From: Aliiroseovarius sp. PrR006
Lineage (GTDB): Bacteria > Pseudomonadota > Alphaproteobacteria > Rhodobacterales > Rhodobacteraceae
Reading direction: 5' to 3'
DNA length: 64,000 bases
Assembly (NCBI RefSeq): GCF_010500215.1
Contig: NZ_JAAGOY010000007.1
Coordinates: 310,001 to 374,000 of the forward strand
Shown here: piece by piece, positions 1 through 8,111 of the stretch
Numbering within the stretch: position 1 is the stretch's first letter
Layout of the letters: the number at the start of each line of letters is the position of its first letter
Program-made: the position numbers and the translations under genes
Notes under the pieces: generated by a model
Told to the model about the DNA's origin: nothing
What the model saw: only the letters and a program-made list of their open reading frames with translations
Databases searched by the model: none

Positions 1-1043
1 CGGCCCTGCGATCCACAGGCGGCCCACAGATAGGGCACGGGGGCCGGGCCCAGCTTGGACTCTCCCAACGCCAAAAGGCGGCGGGTGCAGGTGTCGGCAA
101 TGTCGGTAATCAGGCGGGTGACCACCTGATGCGGGCGGCCTCCGGCGACCAGTTGGACCAGAAGCTGCGGGATACGTTCTGTCACCTCGCGCATTTCTTC
201 GGGCGTGTTGGCCTGCGCAATCTCGCGCACCAACTCGGCCGAGCTAACGGCCTGAAAGCGGGTCAGGTCGGTCTGGCTGACAATGCCAACCAGCTTGCCA
301 CCCTCAACGATCGGAACATGGCCGATACGACGCTCCATCATCACGTGCAGCACGTCCGAACCAATGGCGGACGGGGCAAGCGTGATGGGATTGGGGGTCA
401 TGATCTGTGACACAGGCGTCTCGACCGGCAGAGCAGCGGCCAGCACTTTGCCCGACATGTCGCGGGTGGTCAGGATACCGGTCAGGGCATCACCCTCGGT
501 GATACACAGCGACGACACGCGGCGGTCGCGCATCAGGATCGCGGCATCTTGCACCGAGGTCGCCGGGGTACAGGTCACAGGATTGGCAGCCATCAACGTG
601 TCCACCTGTGTAGTCGCGAGGTCCTGCTGGTCCTGCTTGTTGTTCCGATCCGCGCGCGAGCGGTCAAAGAACCGTTTTACCGTGTCTTCGGCGGCGATCA
701 GGGCGTGGAACTGAGCGACCGGCAGGATCAGAAGCGTTGTATCCGTGACGGCTTGCGCCGAGGTTACGGCCTTGCCTTCCCGCAGCAGCCCACGTTCACC
801 AAAGGAATTGCGTAGCCCAAGATGCGACACGACCGAGCCGTTCTCGTCACTGACCTCGACCTCACCCTCGTAAATGATGAAAACGCCGGGCAGGTCATCT
901 CCGAACCCATAGACGCTTTCGCCTGCAGGCACGGCGCGTGCTTGAAGCGTCGGTACCAGCTTTTCGACCACATCGGCTGTCAGGGCATCATAGGGGTGAA
1001 CGGATTTCAGAAATCGGAAAATCTGATCTTGGCTCAGGGGCAT
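1..1043 (-). CDS. Cyclic-nucleotide-binding/CBS/DUF294 nucleotidyltransferase-like protein (partial)
   Basis: The frame opens at an ATG at 1043 (start MPLSQDQIFRFL) and runs off the left edge, so only the first 347 residues are seen. Residues about 10-130 look like a cyclic-nucleotide-binding fold, with a glycine-rich FIIYEGEVEV stretch and an FGERGLLREG segment. Two CBS repeats follow at about 147-205 (MAANPVTCTPATSV, RRVSSLCI) and 213-270 (IMTPNPITLAPSA, IGHVPIVEGGKLVGIVS). The start of a DUF294-type nucleotidyltransferase region is then cut by the edge. Proteins of this make-up commonly lie beside DUF4212/sodium:solute symporter genes, as here. A role as a GlnD-like sensor of nucleotides or acetate flux is inference. 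Two hairpins separate it from the symporter upstream. Confidence 0.85.
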   Translation of the reverse strand, partial: MPLSQDQIFRFLKSVHPYDALTADVVEKLVPTLQARAVPAGESVYGFGDDLPGVFIIYEGEVEVSDENGSVVSHLGLRNSFGERGLLREGKAVTSAQAVTDTTLLILPVAQFHALIAAEDTVKRFFDRSRADRNNKQDQQDLATTQVDTLMAANPVTCTPATSVQDAAILMRDRRVSSLCITEGDALTGILTTRDMSGKVLAAALPVETPVSQIMTPNPITLAPSAIGSDVLHVMMERRIGHVPIVEGGKLVGIVSQTDLTRFQAVSSAELVREIAQANTPEEMREVTERIPQLLVQLVAGGRPHQVVTRLITDIADTCTRRLLALGESKLGPAPVPYLWAACGSQG

Positions 1044-1108
1044 ATTAAGCGCCTTCTTCAAAAGTTAGTCCCGCCCGATATGACACCGGACGGGACAAAT
1101 TTAAAAGG

Positions 1109-1138
1109 GGGCGGGTCGCCGCAGAGGGCCACCCGCCC
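1109..1138 (-). terminator. Hairpin terminator after the symporter gene
   Basis: Arms GGGCGGGT (1109-1116) and ACCCGCCC (1131-1138) pair. On the minus strand they are followed by a CCTTTTAAATTT stretch, so this is a likely rho-independent terminator or attenuator just after the symporter stop. A second hairpin (1068-1077 with 1087-1096, one mismatch) lies between it and the DUF294 start, so expression of that gene is probably reduced relative to the transporter. Confidence 0.6.
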
Positions 1139-1145
1139 AAGCTTT

Positions 1146-2933
1146 TTATTTGTTCTGAGCTGCACCGGCGCCGCGCGGAACGCGAACCGATTCAACCAGA
1201 GCTTTGATCTCAGCCGGCAGCGGCTTGGTCATACCCGATACGGTGTAAGCAACAGCGAAGTTGATCGCCGCACCAATTGCGCCGAACGAGGTCGACTTAA
1301 CGGTGCCCAGAAGCGGATCAGCATCGGTGAAGCTGTTGGTACCCGGGATGAACAGCCAGCCTTTGTGCAGGAAGATGTAGATCAGGGTAACCGAAATACC
1401 CGCGATCATGCCTGCAACAGCACCGGTGTTGTTCACTTTGGTCGAGAAGATACCCATCATCAGAGCCGGGAAGATCGACGCGGCGGCCAGACCGAAGGCA
1501 AGTGCCACGGTTTGCGCTGCGAAGCCCGGAGGGTTGAGACCCAGATAGGTAGCTACAACAATTGCCACTGCCATCGCCACACGTGCCGACATCAGTTCGC
1601 CTTTTTCCGAAATGCTCGGGTTGATCGCACCTTTGATAAGGTCGTGCGATACAGCCGACGAGATCGCCAGAAGCAAACCCGCAGCCGTCGAAAGCGCAGC
1701 AGCCAGACCACCAGCAGCAACCAGACCGATTACCCAACCCGGCAGGTTGGCGATTTCGGGGTTGGCCAGAACCAGGATGTCGCGGTTGAACTTGGTCAGC
1801 TCGTTACCGGTCCAGCCTTTTTCGGCGGCCATTGCTTGCATAGCTTCAGACTTGTCGTTGTAGTACTGGATCTTGCCGTCGCCGTTCTTGTCTTCCCAGT
1901 TCAGAAGACCAGTTTTCTGCCACGTCTTCATCCAGTCGTAACGATCTTCGGTCTCGATCTGCTGAACAGTCACAGCTTCACCGTTGACGCCACCATTCGG
2001 CCACATCATTTCCGAGATGTTCAGGCGAGCCATTGCACCAACAGCCGGAGCAGTCAGGTACAGCAGAGCGATGAACACCAGGGTCCAACCGGCCGACCAA
2101 CGGGCGTCCGATACTTTAGGCACGGTGAAGAAGCGCATGATTACGTGCGGCAGACCAGCGGTACCGATCATCAGCGACAGGGTGAACAGAACCATGTTGA
2201 ACGTGTCGGCGTGGTGAGCAGTGTACTCGTTGAAGCCAAGTTCGGTCACGATTGCGTCCAGTTTTGCCAGCAGAGGCTCGCCCGAAGCTGCGTGCTCGCC
2301 GAACAGGCCCAGGGCCGGGATCGGGTTGCCAGTCAGCTGCAGCGAGATGAAGATCGCCGGAATGGTGTAAGCAGTGATCAGTACGCAGTACTGAGCAACC
2401 TGCGTGTAGGTTACACCCTTCATGCCGCCGAAAACGGCGTAGGCGAATACAACAGCAGCACCGATGAACAGACCGGTTGTGTTGTCCACTTCCAGGAAGC
2501 GGCCAAACGCAACACCAACGCCGGTCATCTGACCGATAACGTAGGTGGTCGAGGCCACGATCAAGCAGACAACAGCCACGATACGGGCAGTCTGCGAGTA
2601 GAAGCGATCACCAATGAATTCCGACACGGTGAACTTGCCGAACTTACGCAGGTAAGGCGCAAGCAGCAGAGCCAGCAGAACGTAGCCGCCGGTCCAACCC
2701 ATCAGGAACGAAGAGTTGTCGTAGCCGGTGAAGGCGATAAGGCCAGCCATCGAAATGAACGATGCGGCCGACATCCAGTCAGCAGCCGTCGCCATACCGT
2801 TGGTGACCGGGTGAACACCACGCCCAGCGGCGTAGAATTCGGATGTAGAGCCCGCACGGGCCCAGATTGCGATGCCGATGTAAAGTGCGAAGCTCGCACC
2901 CACAAACAGCAGGTTGATCGTAAACTGATCCAT
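1146..2933 (-). CDS. Sodium:solute symporter, acetate permease-like (VC_2705-type)
   Basis: 595 residues with about 13 hydrophobic membrane segments and the sodium:solute symporter pattern: an early SEFYAAGRGVHPVTNG motif, then ADWMSAASFISMAG, and GIIRT-like core helices. It resembles ActP-type acetate permeases, and its place directly downstream of acsA, adk and a DUF4212 gene supports uptake of acetate or another short monocarboxylate at the inner membrane. Residues about 310-390 form a soluble insert containing DKNGDGKI (from residue 348), which looks like an EF-hand-type calcium loop. The start ATG at 2933 lies 15 bases after the DUF4212 stop and has an AAGGGG upstream. The exact substrate cannot be read from sequence. 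Confidence 0.9.
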   Translation of the reverse strand: MDQFTINLLFVGASFALYIGIAIWARAGSTSEFYAAGRGVHPVTNGMATAADWMSAASFISMAGLIAFTGYDNSSFLMGWTGGYVLLALLLAPYLRKFGKFTVSEFIGDRFYSQTARIVAVVCLIVASTTYVIGQMTGVGVAFGRFLEVDNTTGLFIGAAVVFAYAVFGGMKGVTYTQVAQYCVLITAYTIPAIFISLQLTGNPIPALGLFGEHAASGEPLLAKLDAIVTELGFNEYTAHHADTFNMVLFTLSLMIGTAGLPHVIMRFFTVPKVSDARWSAGWTLVFIALLYLTAPAVGAMARLNISEMMWPNGGVNGEAVTVQQIETEDRYDWMKTWQKTGLLNWEDKNGDGKIQYYNDKSEAMQAMAAEKGWTGNELTKFNRDILVLANPEIANLPGWVIGLVAAGGLAAALSTAAGLLLAISSAVSHDLIKGAINPSISEKGELMSARVAMAVAIVVATYLGLNPPGFAAQTVALAFGLAAASIFPALMMGIFSTKVNNTGAVAGMIAGISVTLIYIFLHKGWLFIPGTNSFTDADPLLGTVKSTSFGAIGAAINFAVAYTVSGMTKPLPAEIKALVESVRVPRGAGAAQNK

Positions 2934-2948
2934 CTGTTTCTGGCCCCT

Positions 2949-3209
2949 TTATTCTTCGTCTACGCCGTGTTCACGGTCGAGTTTGTTCATGCGCATTGCG
3001 TAGTTGAAGATCAAAATCAAGAAGACGATGATCGAACCTTGCTGTGCGAACCAGAAGCCCAGATCGGTTCCGCCGATTGCGATGCCGGAAAGCATCGGGC
3101 GCAGCAGGATGCCGAATCCGAATGATACGACCGCCCAGATAACCAGGCTGATCATGATGATGCGCAAGTTGGCGGACCAATATGCGTCGTTTGATGAGTT
3201 GTCGGCCAT
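2949..3209 (-). CDS. DUF4212 small membrane protein
   Basis: 86 residues with two predicted membrane helices (about 18-40 and 50-75) and a charged C-terminus (LDREHGVDEE). This is the DUF4212 family, nearly always encoded directly before a sodium:solute symporter; a role as a small subunit of that transporter is the usual inference. The start at 3209 is preceded by a strong GAGGGAGGAGG ribosome-binding site. It belongs to the acsA-adk-DUF4212-symporter transcription unit, with 63 bases to adk and 15 to the symporter. Confidence 0.9.
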   Translation of the reverse strand: MADNSSNDAYWSANLRIIMISLVIWAVVSFGFGILLRPMLSGIAIGGTDLGFWFAQQGSIIVFLILIFNYAMRMNKLDREHGVDEE

Positions 3210-3272
3210 GAAGCCTCCTCCCTCTGAAGTTCCTCCAACGGGGTCGCTTATGCGGCCCCGCCCTTCCCTTTC

Positions 3273-3956
3273 TTATGCGACCGCTTCCTGAACGATCTCA
3301 TTAAGGTCACCTGCAATGGTATCGATCGCCTTCATGGCGTCGACCTTCTGCAGGCTGCCCTTGCCCCCGTAGTAGGCAATGAGCGGTGCCGTTTGTGCGT
3401 GGTAGGCCACAAGGCGGCTTCCCACGGTTTCGGCGTTATCGTCGGCCCGGCGTTTCATGTCCGTGCCGCCGCATTTGTCGCAGACGCCATCCTTGGCGGG
3501 CTGCTTAAACTCGTCGTGATACCCTTCACCGCAACCGCCACAGGTGTAACGGCCCGAAATACGGGTCACCATTGCAGCGTCATCGACCTCGAGGCTGATG
3601 GCTGCGTTAATCTTCTGACCGCTTTCCGCCAGCAGGGCGTCCAGCGCCTCGGCTTGAACGGTGGTGCGGGGGAAACCGTCAAGGATCACGCCCTTGGCGC
3701 AATCGGCGTCTTGCAGACGGTCACGCAGGATGTTGATCACGATCTCATCCGAGACCAGTTCACCGGCCTCCATAACGGCTTTTGCAGCAAGGCCCGCTTC
3801 GGTCCCTGCTGCTACGGCTGCGCGCAAAAGATCTCCGGTGGAAAGCTGGACAAGTCCGAACTTGTCTTCCAGCATCCGGGCCTGAGTGCCCTTCCCGGCG
3901 CCCGGAGGGCCGAGAAGGATCAGAACGGGGGCGGCGGTCGTTGTCGCTACGTCCAT
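3273..3956 (-). CDS. adk: Adenylate kinase, zinc-lid type
   Basis: 227 residues, the usual size of a long-form adenylate kinase (ATP + AMP to 2 ADP). The P-loop GPPGAGKGT is at residues 16-24, the AMP-binding STGDLLR and DGFPRT motifs follow, and the LID domain (about 135-165) carries four cysteines in CxxC...CxxC, expected to bind zinc. The start ATG overlaps the acsA stop by one base (TAATG), which implies translational coupling. Coupling to acetyl-CoA synthetase makes sense because that enzyme releases AMP, which adenylate kinase returns to ADP. Rhodobacteraceae usually have another adk in the ribosomal-protein region, so this may be a second, acetate-dedicated copy (inference). Confidence 0.95.
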   Translation of the reverse strand: MDVATTTAAPVLILLGPPGAGKGTQARMLEDKFGLVQLSTGDLLRAAVAAGTEAGLAAKAVMEAGELVSDEIVINILRDRLQDADCAKGVILDGFPRTTVQAEALDALLAESGQKINAAISLEVDDAAMVTRISGRYTCGGCGEGYHDEFKQPAKDGVCDKCGGTDMKRRADDNAETVGSRLVAYHAQTAPLIAYYGGKGSLQKVDAMKAIDTIAGDLNEIVQEAVA

Positions 3957-5926
3957 TATGCGCCTGCCTTATGCATGCGGTTGTCGATCAGATCGTCCAC
4001 AACCGACGGATCGGCCAGGGTCGAGGTATCACCCAGTGCACCGAAATCGTCCTCGGCGATCTTGCGCAGGATACGGCGCATGATCTTGCCCGAACGGGTC
4101 TTCGGCAGACCCGGGGCCCACTGGATGTGGTCGGGGCTGGCGATCGGGCCGATTTCCTGACGGACCCAGTTGCGCAGCTCGACCTTCAGATCGTCGGTAT
4201 ATTCTTCGCCGTCCATCAGGGTGACGTAGCAATAGATGCCCTGACCCTTGATGTCGTGCGGGAAGCCAACAACGGCGGCCTCGGATACCTTGGCGTGAGC
4301 AACCAGAGCGCTTTCGACTTCAGCGGTACCCATGCGGTGACCCGATACGTTGATCACGTCATCCACACGACCAGTGATCCAGTAATAGCCATCCGCGTCA
4401 CGGCGGCAGCCGTCACCGGTGAAGTAGTAGCCTTTGTAGTCGGCGAAATAGGTCGCCACGAAACGCTCGTGATCGCCATACACGGTGCGCATCTGGCCGG
4501 GCCAGCTGTCTTTCATGCACAGAACGCCTTCGGCCTCGGTCTCGTGGATCTCTTCGCCGGTGGTCGGCTCCAGGATCACGGGCTGCACACCAAAGAAGGG
4601 CGTGGTGGCCGAACCGGGTTTGGTTGCAGTTGCGCCGGGCAGCGGGGTCAGCAGGTGACCACCGGTTTCCGTCTGCCACCAGGTGTCAACGATCGGGCAG
4701 TTACCTTTGCCAACAACATCGTTGTACCAGTTCCAGGCTTCGGGGTTGATCGGCTCGCCCACGGTGCCCAGCACCTTCAGGTCGCTCAGATCGTACTTGG
4801 TCACGAACTCTTCGCCGCGTGCCATCAGGGCACGGATCGCGGTCGGCGCGGTGTAGAACTGGTTCACTTTGTGCTTTTCGCACACAGCCCAGAAACGGCC
4901 AGCATCCGGATAGGTGGGAACGCCTTCGAACATCAGCGTGGTCGCACCGTTGGCCAGCGGGCCATAAACGATGTAGCTGTGGCCAGTGACCCAGCCCACG
5001 TCAGCGGTACACCAGTAGATGTCGCCTTCATGATAGTCGAACACGTACTCATGGGTCATCGCAGCCCACAGCAGATAGCCGCCGGTACAATGTTCAACGC
5101 CCTTCGGCTGGCCTGTCGACCCCGAGGTGTACAGGATGAACAGCGGGTCTTCTGCGTTCATGGCTTCGGGCGGGCAGTCAGCCGAAGCGTCTGCCATCAG
5201 CGCCGAATAGGAGTGATCGCGGCCGTCTACCATCGGCACGTCGCCACCGGTACGCTCGACCACCAGCACCGGGGTGTTGCCCAGATCGCCGTGGGCCAGA
5301 GCGGCATCGACGTTGGTTTTCAGCGGCGTGTTGCGGCCACCACGGGGGGCTTCGTCAGCAGTGATCACCAGCGAGGCGCCACAGCCTTCAACACGGGCAG
5401 CAAGTGCCTCGGGCGAGAAGCCTGCGAATACGATCGAGTGGATTGCGCCAATGCGAGCACAGGCCAGCATGGCATAGGATGCTTCCGGGATCATCGGGAG
5501 GTAAAGAATGACGCGGTCGCCTTTGCTGACGCCCATGCCCTTCATCACGTTTGCCAGCTTCGAGACGTTCTCGTGCAGCTCGTTATACGTGATTTTCTTG
5601 TCGAGGTTCGGATCGTCTGATTCCCAGATGATTGCGACCTGGTCACCGCGGGTTTCCAGGTGGCGGTCGATACAGTTGGCCGAGACGTTCAGTTCGCCAT
5701 CTTCAAACCATTTGATCGACACATCAGGGTGCGCGAAAGTGGTGTTCTTGATCTTGGTCGGCGTCTTCGACCAGGTCAGACGCGTCATCTGCTCGGCCCA
5801 GAATGCATCAGGATCATTTACGGATGCGGCATACATCTCTTGGTATTTTGCAGCATCAATATGCGCATTCGAGACAAACTCCGCAGACGGAGCATAGGTC
5901 TTATCAGCCGTAGCTTGCGACGACAT
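3956..5926 (-). CDS. acsA: Acetyl-CoA synthetase (AMP-forming)
   Basis: 656 residues, full length for acetate-CoA ligase (acetate + ATP + CoA to acetyl-CoA + AMP + PPi), cytosolic. The N-terminal ACAS-N region contains DAFWAEQ and [16 protein letters not shown]. The AMP-binding core has [25 protein letters not shown] and [20 protein letters not shown], and the C-terminal lysine motif [14 protein letters not shown] is intact, so the enzyme can be acetylated there as in relatives. The ATG at 5926 has GGAGGA eight bases upstream. It is the first gene of the acsA-adk-DUF4212-symporter-DUF294 unit. Confidence 0.97.
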   Translation of the reverse strand: MSSQATADKTYAPSAEFVSNAHIDAAKYQEMYAASVNDPDAFWAEQMTRLTWSKTPTKIKNTTFAHPDVSIKWFEDGELNVSANCIDRHLETRGDQVAIIWESDDPNLDKKITYNELHENVSKLANVMKGMGVSKGDRVILYLPMIPEASYAMLACARIGAIHSIVFAGFSPEALAARVEGCGASLVITADEAPRGGRNTPLKTNVDAALAHGDLGNTPVLVVERTGGDVPMVDGRDHSYSALMADASADCPPEAMNAEDPLFILYTSGSTGQPKGVEHCTGGYLLWAAMTHEYVFDYHEGDIYWCTADVGWVTGHSYIVYGPLANGATTLMFEGVPTYPDAGRFWAVCEKHKVNQFYTAPTAIRALMARGEEFVTKYDLSDLKVLGTVGEPINPEAWNWYNDVVGKGNCPIVDTWWQTETGGHLLTPLPGATATKPGSATTPFFGVQPVILEPTTGEEIHETEAEGVLCMKDSWPGQMRTVYGDHERFVATYFADYKGYYFTGDGCRRDADGYYWITGRVDDVINVSGHRMGTAEVESALVAHAKVSEAAVVGFPHDIKGQGIYCYVTLMDGEEYTDDLKVELRNWVRQEIGPIASPDHIQWAPGLPKTRSGKIMRRILRKIAEDDFGALGDTSTLADPSVVDDLIDNRMHKAGA

Positions 5927-6330
5927 TCAGGATCCTCCCAGATTTTCCTCCAAACGCGAGCAGTTCGCGTGGGCCGGGACATCACCAAACAGGTTTATTC
6001 CCAAACTTGCCTTGAAAACTGGAGGATTAATCACATCTAAACAACAGATTTTGTGTAAATTTATTTAACTCACCCGGAAATTATAGTAATATCTCTTCAC
6101 CATGCCACCTTTAGTAATTGTTTTACAAGCTCTTTCCTGTAAAACGCTTTGTCAAAAAATGTAAAAACTTGACACGCTTCTCACTGACTCCGAACCATCC
6201 AGATTGCCTTCGTTTTAGGCATCAACGGACGCACGCACCGAACCATACGGTGCCGACCGGCATGATTTAGCCGATAAGCGATTCACCCTGTGCTTGACAG
6301 GCCACAGTGGCGCAAGGCACATCCCAGCCC
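5927..6330. promoter_or_regulatory. Divergent AT-rich control region between acsA and nitroreductase
   Basis: About 400 bases without a gene and clearly richer in A and T than the surroundings. It holds an inverted repeat with arms GTTTTACA (6120-6127) and TGTAAAAC (6138-6145), further TGTAAA copies at 6054-6059 and 6160-6165, and a TTGACA at 6169-6174. It must contain the acsA promoter; the repeated TGTAAA/TTTACA elements are the best candidates for regulator sites. No small gene or RNA was recognised. Confidence 0.5.
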
Positions 6331-7011
6331 ATGCAACGCTCGTTCCAAAACCTCCTGTCGCAGCGCCATTCCGTGCGCGCTTTCACCAAGGATCCTGTGG
6401 CCAAATCTGATCTGGAAAGGATCTGCCAGGCCGCGCGGAAAGCCCCCAGCGGGGCCAATCTGCAACCCGGAAAATTCCACGTTCTGACAGGTCAGGCTTT
6501 AGAGGGGCTGATCGGCGCCCTTCATGGTGCGATGGATCGCAACGAACCGCCTGTCAGCGAATATTCTTATTTCCCGATCCCGATGCCTGCCGACCTGAAA
6601 GCCCGGCAACGCGCCGCAGGATATGCGCTGTATCAAGCACTGGGGATTGCAAAACGGGATGTGGAGGGGCGTCGTAAACAATTTGCGCGCAATTATGCCT
6701 TCTTTGATGCCCCAGTGGGTGTGATCGCGACCATTGATCGCCGCATGGGCAAGGGCTGCTTCATGGATCTGGGCATGTCACTGATGACATTTCTGTTGGC
6801 GGCCGAGGATCAGGGCTTAGGTGCGACAGGAATCGGCGCGCTGGCTAACTATGGCAACATCGTACATCAGTATCTGAACCTGCCCGAAGACGAGTTGGTC
6901 GTCTGTGGAATTGCTGTCGGAAAGAAGGACGAAACCGCGCCCGTAAACCAGTTCCGCACCGAACGCGATGCGTTGGACGTGTTCACCAGCTTCCGCGGCT
7001 TCGACGACTAG
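6331..7011 (+). CDS. Nitroreductase family FMN oxidoreductase
   Basis: 226 residues from the ATG at 6331; an in-frame GTG at 6307 would add eight residues, and neither start has a strong ribosome-binding site. The family opening RRxSVRAF is seen as QRHSVRAFTKDPV. The middle APSGANLQPGKFHVL matches the FMN-binding PSxxNxQPW region, and the C-terminal half has GLGATGIGALANYG. It probably reduces nitro, quinone or enone compounds using NAD(P)H and FMN; the substrate is unknown. Its TAG stop shares the palindromic CTAG at 7008-7011 with the stop of the convergent thiolase-like gene, so the genes overlap tail to tail by four bases. Confidence 0.9.
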   Translation: MQRSFQNLLSQRHSVRAFTKDPVAKSDLERICQAARKAPSGANLQPGKFHVLTGQALEGLIGALHGAMDRNEPPVSEYSYFPIPMPADLKARQRAAGYALYQALGIAKRDVEGRRKQFARNYAFFDAPVGVIATIDRRMGKGCFMDLGMSLMTFLLAAEDQGLGATGIGALANYGNIVHQYLNLPEDELVVCGIAVGKKDETAPVNQFRTERDALDVFTSFRGFDD

Positions 7012-8111
7012 GGCGCCGACAAGACCAACGCGCTACCCAGCCCGCCTGCTGCGGCAATTCCGGCCACACCGGCCCCGCCCTTGGGCAAAAGCTCATAATA
7101 CAGCCCCACCGCCAAGATCGCACCGGACGCTCCAATGGGATGGCCCCGCGCAAGCGCCCCGCCATTCGGATTGACGATCTCGCGCGGCAGGCCCGCGCCT
7201 TCCTGACAGGCAATGGCCTGAACGGCGAAAGCCTCCATGATCTCGGCAATGGTCAAACTGTCAGGCTTCCGCCCCGCGCGCTCCAGCGAAGCATTGATGG
7301 CGGCAACGGGAGCAATGCCGGGCAGATCGGGCGTGCCGCCAAGGCTCGATCCGGCCTCGATCCGGATTTTCGGGGCCGAAAGCCTGCGCGCCACGCGGTC
7401 CGACACCACCAGCACGAAGGCGGCTCCGTCCGCCGCCACAGCCATGTTCGCTGCGGTGACGCTGCCTGCGACTACCGGCGCACGCGCACAAAGGCGCGGG
7501 GTGAGCTTTCGGGTGAAGGCGTCAGTGTCCTGACCTTCAATGGATACGATCTGATCGGACTGCGTCCCGTCCAACGCGTCTTGATGGCTGGCCACGGCCC
7601 AGTCATCCTGCGCCTGCCGGGTAATCCCCAGCTTCTGTGCCAAAGCCTCGGCCGCTTCGGCCATATCCGGATCACGATCCGGCCACGGGGTGAACTGGGC
7701 TTGCTCATACGGCTCCGGGTCGCGCCCATCCGCGAAGGTGCGGGACCGCAGGGGACGGCGCGAGTAGCTTTCCGCCCCGCCCGCGATCACCACGTCATGT
7801 TGGCCAGACAAGATCATCGCCTGCGCCAACATCACCGCGTCCAGCCCACCGCAGCATTGGCGGTCGATGGTCAGCCCACCGACGGTTTCTGGCAACCCCG
7901 CCGCCAGCGCCGCGACCCGCGCGGGATTGCCACCCGCGCCCAGCGCGTTGGCCAAGATCACCTCGCCAACCTCGTCCGGGGCCACCCCAGCTTGCGCCAA
8001 GATATCCTGGATCACCGGGGCCGCGAGGTCGTGAATATCTAACGCCGCAAACGCCCCGCCGCGCGGGACGACGGCTGTGCGACGGGCTGCGATGATCCAA
8101 GCGGCGCTCAT
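7008..8111 (-). CDS. Thiolase-like protein lacking the second catalytic cysteine
   Basis: 367 residues with a thiolase fold: the nucleophile region DRQCCGGLDAV (Cys86), an NMAVAADGA segment and the GGALARGHPIGASG motif with His324 are present. In active thiolases the C-terminus carries a cysteine in a CxGGG-type motif; here that stretch reads GIAAAGGLGSALVL without a cysteine. The usual NEAFA motif is MEAFA. The protein is also shorter than the common 390-400 residues. It may be an acyl-CoA-binding or condensing homologue with altered chemistry. Its start overlaps the stop of the AMP-ligase gene by four bases (ATGA), so the two probably act in one pathway. Confidence 0.85.
   Translation of the reverse strand: MSAAWIIAARRTAVVPRGGAFAALDIHDLAAPVIQDILAQAGVAPDEVGEVILANALGAGGNPARVAALAAGLPETVGGLTIDRQCCGGLDAVMLAQAMILSGQHDVVIAGGAESYSRRPLRSRTFADGRDPEPYEQAQFTPWPDRDPDMAEAAEALAQKLGITRQAQDDWAVASHQDALDGTQSDQIVSIEGQDTDAFTRKLTPRLCARAPVVAGSVTAANMAVAADGAAFVLVVSDRVARRLSAPKIRIEAGSSLGGTPDLPGIAPVAAINASLERAGRKPDSLTIAEIMEAFAVQAIACQEGAGLPREIVNPNGGALARGHPIGASGAILAVGLYYELLPKGGAGVAGIAAAGGLGSALVLSAP

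Noticed and set aside
822-3125. Long open frame antisense to the symporter and DUF294 genes
   Set aside because: Its translation is low in hydrophobic structure and rich in Arg/His/Gln, typical of the reverse strand of a GC-rich gene; the minus-strand genes have clear families and ribosome-binding sites.
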